Assembly (NCBI GenBank): GCA_032871835.1
Contig: CM065295.1
Location: forward strand, 41,290,360 to 41,354,359
Origin: Dipteronia dyeriana
Taxonomy: Eukaryota; Streptophyta; Magnoliopsida; Sapindales; Sapindaceae
Direction: 5' to 3'
DNA length: 64,000 bases
A program made the translations under genes and the position numbers. Shown here in pieces: positions 58,944 to 64,000 of this stretch. The notes under the pieces are model-generated. The model was not told where the DNA came from and searched no databases. It was given only the letters and a program-made list of their open reading frames with translations. How positions within the stretch are numbered: the stretch's first letter is position 1; the number at the start of each line of letters is the position of its first letter.

Positions 58944-60735
58944 TGCTAACTTCCTTTTTTGATAGGGCTCCAAAGAAGAATTTTCCATCTGCTTGGTACT
59001 TGGTAGGGCCTATCCGGTAGAATCTAGATCGGGATAGGTACCTAGATACCAGGGATACTCGATACCATGGACCAATAAGAAGTTTGCACTGCCTCCCACA
59101 TACTACACGTTATCAAGCAGAACCAGTACCACGGTACCTCCTACCTGGTACCTAGGTACCACGGTACATCCTACTTGGATCCTAGGTACCACGACACCAG
59201 CCCGGTACCCGAGTACCTTGATACCACTTTAGGACCCGACCGGGGTACATATCCTACCTTTTTAGTAAGAATAATGGTATCAGAGAGGTACTAGCCTACC
59301 AGAACAAGGCCAACAAAAAAGGACTGGTATAGTAAGGTACCTCGCCATAATAATACATAGCCAGAACTATCGTTTTTCTTCAAGCAAAGAATAAGAGAAA
59401 GTTGACTTCTCTAGCTATTTACAATGCCATCAAAAGAGAAAGTCAACTCTAATTAATGGGGACAATCAACCCCATTAATGGAAGATCAGTCAACTTTTTA
59501 ATGGTCATTCACAACATCATTAATGAGTCAACTTAATCAATACCAAATCATTGTTTCTATGATTACGAATTAATTGGCTAAATTAATGGAGTCGGCAACA
59601 AAAAAGAGTCCAAAGAGGAAACAAACACATCTTCTCCAATATATCCTCCGCAAACCGATTCTTTAGGGTCAATTACATTAAAGAGATAATCACATTGAAT
59701 AGGAAAGGGAGCCTAATTGAGTAATCTTCGACTTGCATGCCAAGAATTAACCATAATTACAAAATGTATAAATACACTGGTAAAAGAAAAATAGATGGGG
59801 GATTCGACGCTTGATTCGACGATCTACTATATATAACAATTCTCACCAGAAATGTCTCGCCAACAGTGTAAAAGATATTTTGTCTGATTCTCCCTGATAT
59901 CATCATTATGGTATCATCTCATTTACTTGTATTTACCTTAACTAGGAATATACCGATATCGGTTAACATTCGACTGTTATTATAAGCACTTTAGAGCGTC
60001 CCCGTTGTACCACTCAGCCAATTTTGTAAGCTCCTAGGAGCACCACTAGATATATATATACATGGAAGGTTCTTTCCCCTTCCTCTGGATACTTCTTTGG
60101 GTTTTTCAGCATATGATCATCCGTTATGCTTTTTCCCCTTGGTCAATCCACCTCCACCAAAATACTTTTCTATCTCTCATTTATCTCATTTATTATACAT
60201 GTGTATATGTATGTGAACTCGGTACCGACCCCTCTGGTCCTAGCCACCTATCTGCATATCGAGTTAACTCTCTAATAAAGTTAGATGAACCAAGATAGGT
60301 CTCGGCCCTGACCGAAAGTACCTAGAGGCGATGAGTCATTAACGGGCGAATCTATCTTTCACGACCATAACTATATCAATCAGATGCACCAATCATTCCT
60401 TCTTGCTTGCTATATGGGCTAGGAACCTACCTAGGAGTAGTGATCCTAAATCTTTGTAAGTTATTTGGATCAAGGTCTCCTAGATAGGAGACCAAATACC
60501 AGGACCAAGGACCTGGACTTGCCCTCCATTTCGACAAAGGAACCTCAACCGCCATATTTCCTCTATATGCACGAAACCCGTCGAGTGGGAGGGCTTATCT
60601 TCTACCTAGCTACACAATACTCTGTATTCATACAAAATCACTGAGGTACGAAGAACCTACCCCTCATAGCTTACCAGGTAGTGGGTTGAGGGTGTTGATC
60701 AAAATTCCTTACCTCGAGTGAATTTTTGGTTAACA
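58944..60735 (+). repeat. 3' LTR of G2 (1,792 bp), also positioned as 5' LTR of X
   Basis: It runs from TGCTAACTTCC to GGTTAACA, followed by a PBS-like motif. It matches 26,920-28,565 over its first 1.6 kb. Features include a U3 cluster of GGTACC palindromes (59,115-59,240), a TATAAATA box at 59,767-59,774, and CTCTATTTAGCCAA-like ends. It is the only gypsy LTR here with both ends visible. Confidence 0.75.
59767..59774 (+). promoter_or_regulatory. TATA box of the G2 LTR
   Basis: TATAAATA at the position equivalent to 27,742-27,749 in the left LTR. Confidence 0.5.
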
Positions 60736-60758
60736 TTTTTAGGTGTCGTTTGTGGGGA
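60736..60758 (+). other. Gypsy primer-binding-site-like motif after the G2 LTR
   Basis: TTTTTAGGTGTCGTTTGTGG then GGA. This resembles TTTGGCGCCGTCTGTGGGGA, which directly follows many plant gypsy 5' LTRs. Its presence implies that a further element starts here. Confidence 0.5.
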
Positions 60759-61718
60759 GATCGCTTGACCAATGTGGCTTCCTTATCCATACAAGCTCAA
60801 ATTTTTACTATCGAGGTAACAAATTCGTTATTTATGAAAAATCATTTATTGTTTACGATGCTCTTTCTCTATACTTGTCTATATCGCCTACGCACCACGT
60901 GTGGTGTTCATTTCGCCATTTGACAAGTTCCACTTGTTGTGGAGCAAATATGATACTTGGGATTTCTGGTGGAACCGGTCTACTATACTTCCTATATATA
61001 GCAAAATTGCTTATCTATTGGTAGAGCTCTTCTACAGCAGCTCCACACCTGAAGGGCTCTTCCATAGTAGACTTGCTCTGGTACGTCTAGAGCTCCTATA
61101 CAGTAGAGCTACATATCTCTTGCTTCTTTAAACTGTATTTGCTTTGTATCGGTATATCTCATCTACAATAGATCTGCTCCGATACCGTTAGAGCTTTAGT
61201 ACAGTAAAGTCACACCTATCCATCCCTTCCACAGCAGACCTGCTCCAATACCGCTTGAGCTTCAGTGCAGAAAAGCAGCATATGTCTAGCTCCTCTACAG
61301 CAGAGCCTCACCTGTCTAGCTCCTCTACAGCAGATCTGCTCTGATACGTCTAGAGCTCATATACAATAGAGCTACACATCTCTTATTCTTTATAGTGGAT
61401 TTACTCCGTACAAATATATCTCCTTTACAGAAGATCCGCTAAGCCCAGCAACTGGAAGACTCTTCCATAGCTGAACTTCTCTGATACATTGATAGCTCAT
61501 GTGCAGTAGAGATGCACCTCTCATAATTCTTTACAGTATACTCGTTCCACTACCAGTATATCTCTTATCTAGCAGATCCACTGGATTTGTATATGTTCAT
61601 ACGGATCCCCTCATATCACCGGATCCACTCTTTAGAAGTTCCTAGGTAGCGGTAGTAGGTAAACTCACAAATCCGAGATGCCAATTCAGATGTGTGGTCT
61701 TTAAGGTAGCATGACTGG
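60759..61718. other. Gypsy-derived segment X with imperfect short repeats
   Basis: About 1 kb of non-coding DNA. From 61,020 to about 61,620 the words AGCTCCTCTACAGCAGA, TCTGCTCCGATACC, CAGTAGAGCTACA and ATATCTCCTTTACAG recur with changes, a degenerate tandem repeat. Before that (60,760-61,000) nothing is recognisable. No gag or pol is present, which may make X part of a non-autonomous element. Confidence 0.5.
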
Positions 61719-62024
61719 TAAAGACCCAGTGGCTCATCACTTCTTGTATAGGGCCGATCAATGCCCAAGTGAGTCATTGCATTTCTGATTCATACAAGGT
61801 TGGTCCAGAGACATATTCCAGTTGTTGGAGACTTCTAAGATCCCAAGCATGCCTCTGGACCAGTACCAGACCAGTGGCTCCTCTCCATTTGTACTGGGCC
61901 AATCAACGCCCTAGTGAGCCACCAATGTCGTGATCTATTCGGGGGGAGTCTAGAAGCTTTCCACATTTAGTAAGGCCTTTTACATGCCTAAGCAAGCCTC
62001 TGAAGCAGCAGCACCATTGTAAGG
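61719..62024. repeat. One ~301 bp unit of the TAAGGCCCAGTGG repeat
   Basis: It begins TAAAGACCCAGTGGCTC at 61,719 and ends just before the SIRE LTR at 62,025. It is the same unit as in 23,439-24,250. The last five bases, TAAGG (62,020-62,024), would be the start of the next unit. Confidence 0.85.
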
Positions 62025-63494
62025 TGTAAGTTCCTCGGTGTTTGATTGGTTTATTTCGTTGAGAACCATATTTTGGGATGCATATGTAAGGGTAGTTTAG
62101 GGCTTCATTGTTCATAACCAAGCTCAAGCATCAAAGGTAAAATCACTTGCTTAACTTTTATTGAAGAGGTATTAGTGCATACACACACTCATGCATTTTC
62201 TTTTAATTATCTTGCTTGCATGCTTATTTGCCACTTTGTGTGCCTTGTGTGTCTTATTTTTATTTGAGTGTTGAATGTATGTTTGTGCCTTAAAAAGAGG
62301 ATTTTTTCCTCTATACCGCGGTCTAGACCGCTCTTTGTGTAGTGGCCTCGCTTCGGCCTGCACAGCGGTGTTTACCAGAGGACGCACACTGTGTCTACCG
62401 TGATCTATGCTTGTTGCATACACCGCGGTCCCCCAAGCGGAGTTTCAAAGACGTTGCATGCTGTCCAGACCGCGGTTTGTGCACACTGCATGCACAGCGG
62501 CCTACAGAGCGGCGTTTTCCAGGCGATACACCACTCTATACCGCGGTCTGGACACTTACCTGGACCGCGGTACATCCAGCGGTCCTGACGGGATTTGGTT
62601 GCTTTTCACCTAAAACGACGCCGTTTAGTGTAGGGCACCATAGAGAGAGAGAGGGACTGCCAAACACTCATCTTTACTCAACCCAACTTCATCTAATGAT
62701 CATCTAGCTTCATTCTAGGATCATTCAAGCATGGAGCATCATCTTATTCTTGACTAGGTAACCTTTACATGCTCTAGACCTCATAGGTTCATTGCAAAGA
62801 CATGTATGCCTAGGGTTTTAGTCTTTATTGCATAATTAATGCTTGTTTGAATGTTTAATTGCTTTCATGACATGCTTAAGTATTGATTGTTGGTTGAGAT
62901 GCATTAATTTGTGATAGCTAGAATTTAGGACGGTTTTACCCTTCTAGCTAATTCTTCTTGCCTTTGCATTTAGAACATTGAAATCTAGGATTTGCTTTAA
63001 TTGTCATTATTAATCCTAAATAAGCATGAATGCCTTGACCTAGCATTTTTGCATATAGAATATTCTTGCATATTCACTTAGGTTGCCATTATCTCTTCAT
63101 TATTGGTTAAGCTTGTGGCTATGTGATTAATGCACAAGGTTTGTGATCCAAAATCACTATTAAGGCCCCGTTGGGTAGAATGAAAGGGTTAGTAACTGGA
63201 GGGTTAGACGGGAGGTCAACCTAGGTTGTAAAATTTTACTCAATAGTGGATTTTGAGGATCAAGGGTGACGCTCTAAACAGCTAGCGGTTTTTCCCATTT
63301 GGAGGGTTTCCATGTATATATTGCGTGTTGTTATTGTTTTATGTTTGTTGTCTTTTATTTGAACATTTAGTAGAATGGGGTAGAATTGTTAATATTGATT
63401 AATTCATAAAATTAGTAATCTATTGAATTAAAACCTATTCACCCCCCCCCCCCCCCCCTCTAGGTTATAGACATACACTTTCTAGGGAATTTCA
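62025..63494 (+). repeat. 5' LTR of S3 (1,470 bp)
   Basis: It runs from TGTAAGTTCCTCGG to GGGAATTTCA, followed by a PBS. It matches the S1 LTR (22,126-23,438) but keeps the ~235 bp part missing there, including the ACCGCGGT region. It has a C run of about 18 at 63,442-63,459. Confidence 0.85.
62310..62600 (+). promoter_or_regulatory. Cluster of ACCGCGGT palindromes in the S3 LTR
   Basis: ACCGCGGT or its core occurs at about 62,318, 62,421, 62,469, 62,541 and 62,565, spaced 20-100 bp. The element is rich in G and C compared with its surroundings. In the S1 copy the surviving motifs are partly changed to ACCACGGT. The binding factor is unknown. Confidence 0.4.
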
Positions 63495-63496
63495 AT

Positions 63497-63508
63497 TGGT
63501 ATCAGAGC
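63497..63508 (+). other. S3 primer-binding site
   Basis: TGGTATCAGAGC, a perfect initiator-Met tRNA complement, two bases after the LTR end. Confidence 0.9.
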
Positions 63509-63638
63509 TGGTGCCTAGATATACATAGGTGATCTGTGCATTGTGTGTGTCTTACCTTATGCATTTTGATTGTTTGATTTTGCTTGGTTGTGTTGCATTA
63601 CATTTGCATCTTCATATCATTTAGTACCCTCAAACACA

Positions 63639-64000
63639 ATGAGTGGAAACGGAAATAGTCATGAGGGAGCCTCAAGCACAAGACCCCATTTGCTCAATGG
63701 GGTGAATTACACTTCTTGGAAGGGCAAGATGGAAGCCTATCTTTGCCAAATAGATGACCGTGCTTGGATGGCTATTGAAGACTGGTATACTCCTCCAAAA
63801 ATGACCATTGACGATGGTGTATAAGCTCTTAAGCCCAAGTCTAATTGGAGTACTCAAAAGTTTGAAGCATCCATGTGGAACAACAAGGTTATGTATGCCA
63901 TCCTTTATGCCGTGGACGATAATCAGTACAAGTTGGTCCAAAACATTAGGATTGCAAAGGAGGCTTGGGGCATTCTTCAAACAGCACATGAGGGAACCGA
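63639..64000 (+). pseudogene. SIRE-like copia gag of S3, cut by window end, one stop
   Basis: The ATG at 63,639 starts MSGNGNSHEGASSTRPHLLN, followed by GVNYTSWKGKMEAYLCQIDD, RAWMAIEDWYTPP. This is the same N-terminal type as the S2 gag. A TAA at 63,822-63,824 interrupts it, after which ALKPKSNWSTQKFEASMW, NNKVMYAILYAVDD and IRIAKEAWGILQTAHEG continue the same frame to the end of the window. The one stop and near-perfect PBS suggest a relatively young insertion. The rest of S3 lies beyond the window. Confidence 0.85.

Larger units (their letters stand above)
49419..60735 (+). mobile_element. Ty3/gypsy Tat-lineage element G2
   Basis: A plus-strand gypsy element with gag, protease, RT, RNase H, second RNase H and integrase up to about 54,860, a repeat-rich spacer, an antisense ORF (58,935 down to 56,250) and a 3' LTR (58,944-60,735). 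The order matches G1, but the sequence differs, so the two are related subfamilies. Its 5' LTR is not found next to gag. The related LTR at 26,920-28,565 could be its separated 5' LTR or belong to element Y. Confidence 0.75.

Noticed and set aside
1..64000. Endogenous pararetrovirus (caulimovirus-like) insertion
   Set aside because: All RT and RNase H motifs found are of copia or gypsy type with adjacent integrase; no movement-protein or caulimovirus coat motif was seen.

Overview
The window looks like nuclear DNA from a flowering plant (probably a eudicot; the species cannot be told). It is a graveyard of nested, decayed LTR retrotransposons with a few non-autonomous DNA transposons and one broken FAR1/FHY3-type gene. 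I see no intact protein-coding gene, no rRNA or tRNA gene and no CRISPR array. Almost every retroelement reading frame has in-frame stops or frameshifts. The evidence for a plant is the lineage content: Tat-type Ty3/gypsy elements with two RNase H domains and an antisense ORF, SIRE-like and Tork-like Ty1/copia elements, FAR1/FHY3, and Tourist-like MITEs.

Layout. (a) 1-~10,530: a Ty3/gypsy Tat-lineage element on + (G1), cut by the window start: gag, protease, RT, RNase H, archaeal-type RNase H and integrase up to 4,953, then an AT-rich spacer and an antisense ORF (about 9,857 down to 6,250). (b) ~10,540-18,359: a SIRE-like copia element on - (S2) with a 2.6 kb LTR, gag and a 'plant transposon protein' ORF, but no pol. 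It sits head-on in (c) 18,361-23,438: the 3' half of a + strand SIRE-like copia (S1), with integrase, RT, RNase H, tail, polypurine tract and 3' LTR. (d) 23,439-28,565: the tail of a gypsy-derived element (Y) full of tandem repeats, ending in a gypsy LTR. (e) 28,609-38,338: a probable solo copia LTR, AT-rich DNA, a FAR1/FHY3-like pseudogene on - (30,668-33,288) interrupted by a 400 bp MITE, two putative TIR elements and a microsatellite-rich tandem repeat. (f) 38,437-49,418: a copia element (C3) on - with a complete 5' LTR on the right. Its missing 3' end is replaced by an inverted copy of its own 5' LTR, leader and gag start. (g) 49,419-60,735: a second Tat gypsy element (G2) with gag, protease, RT, two RNase H domains, integrase, antisense ORF and LTR. 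(h) 60,736-62,024: a primer-binding-site-like motif and tandem repeats (X). (i) 62,025-64,000: the 5' LTR, PBS and gag start of another SIRE-like copia (S3), running off the window.

Nothing here works as a pathway. The interest is structural. The S1 and S3 LTRs, 38 kb apart, have the same 5 bp flank (TAAGG), and their outer flanks join into one continuous ~300 bp tandem repeat, as if a nested structure had been circularly permuted or tandemly duplicated. The C3 element has an inverted-repeat architecture of the kind expected from aberrant reverse transcription or self-integration. The FAR1 MITE has a clean TAA duplication. I found no convincing undescribed biological system. Element borders given with '~' in the text are estimates by eye.
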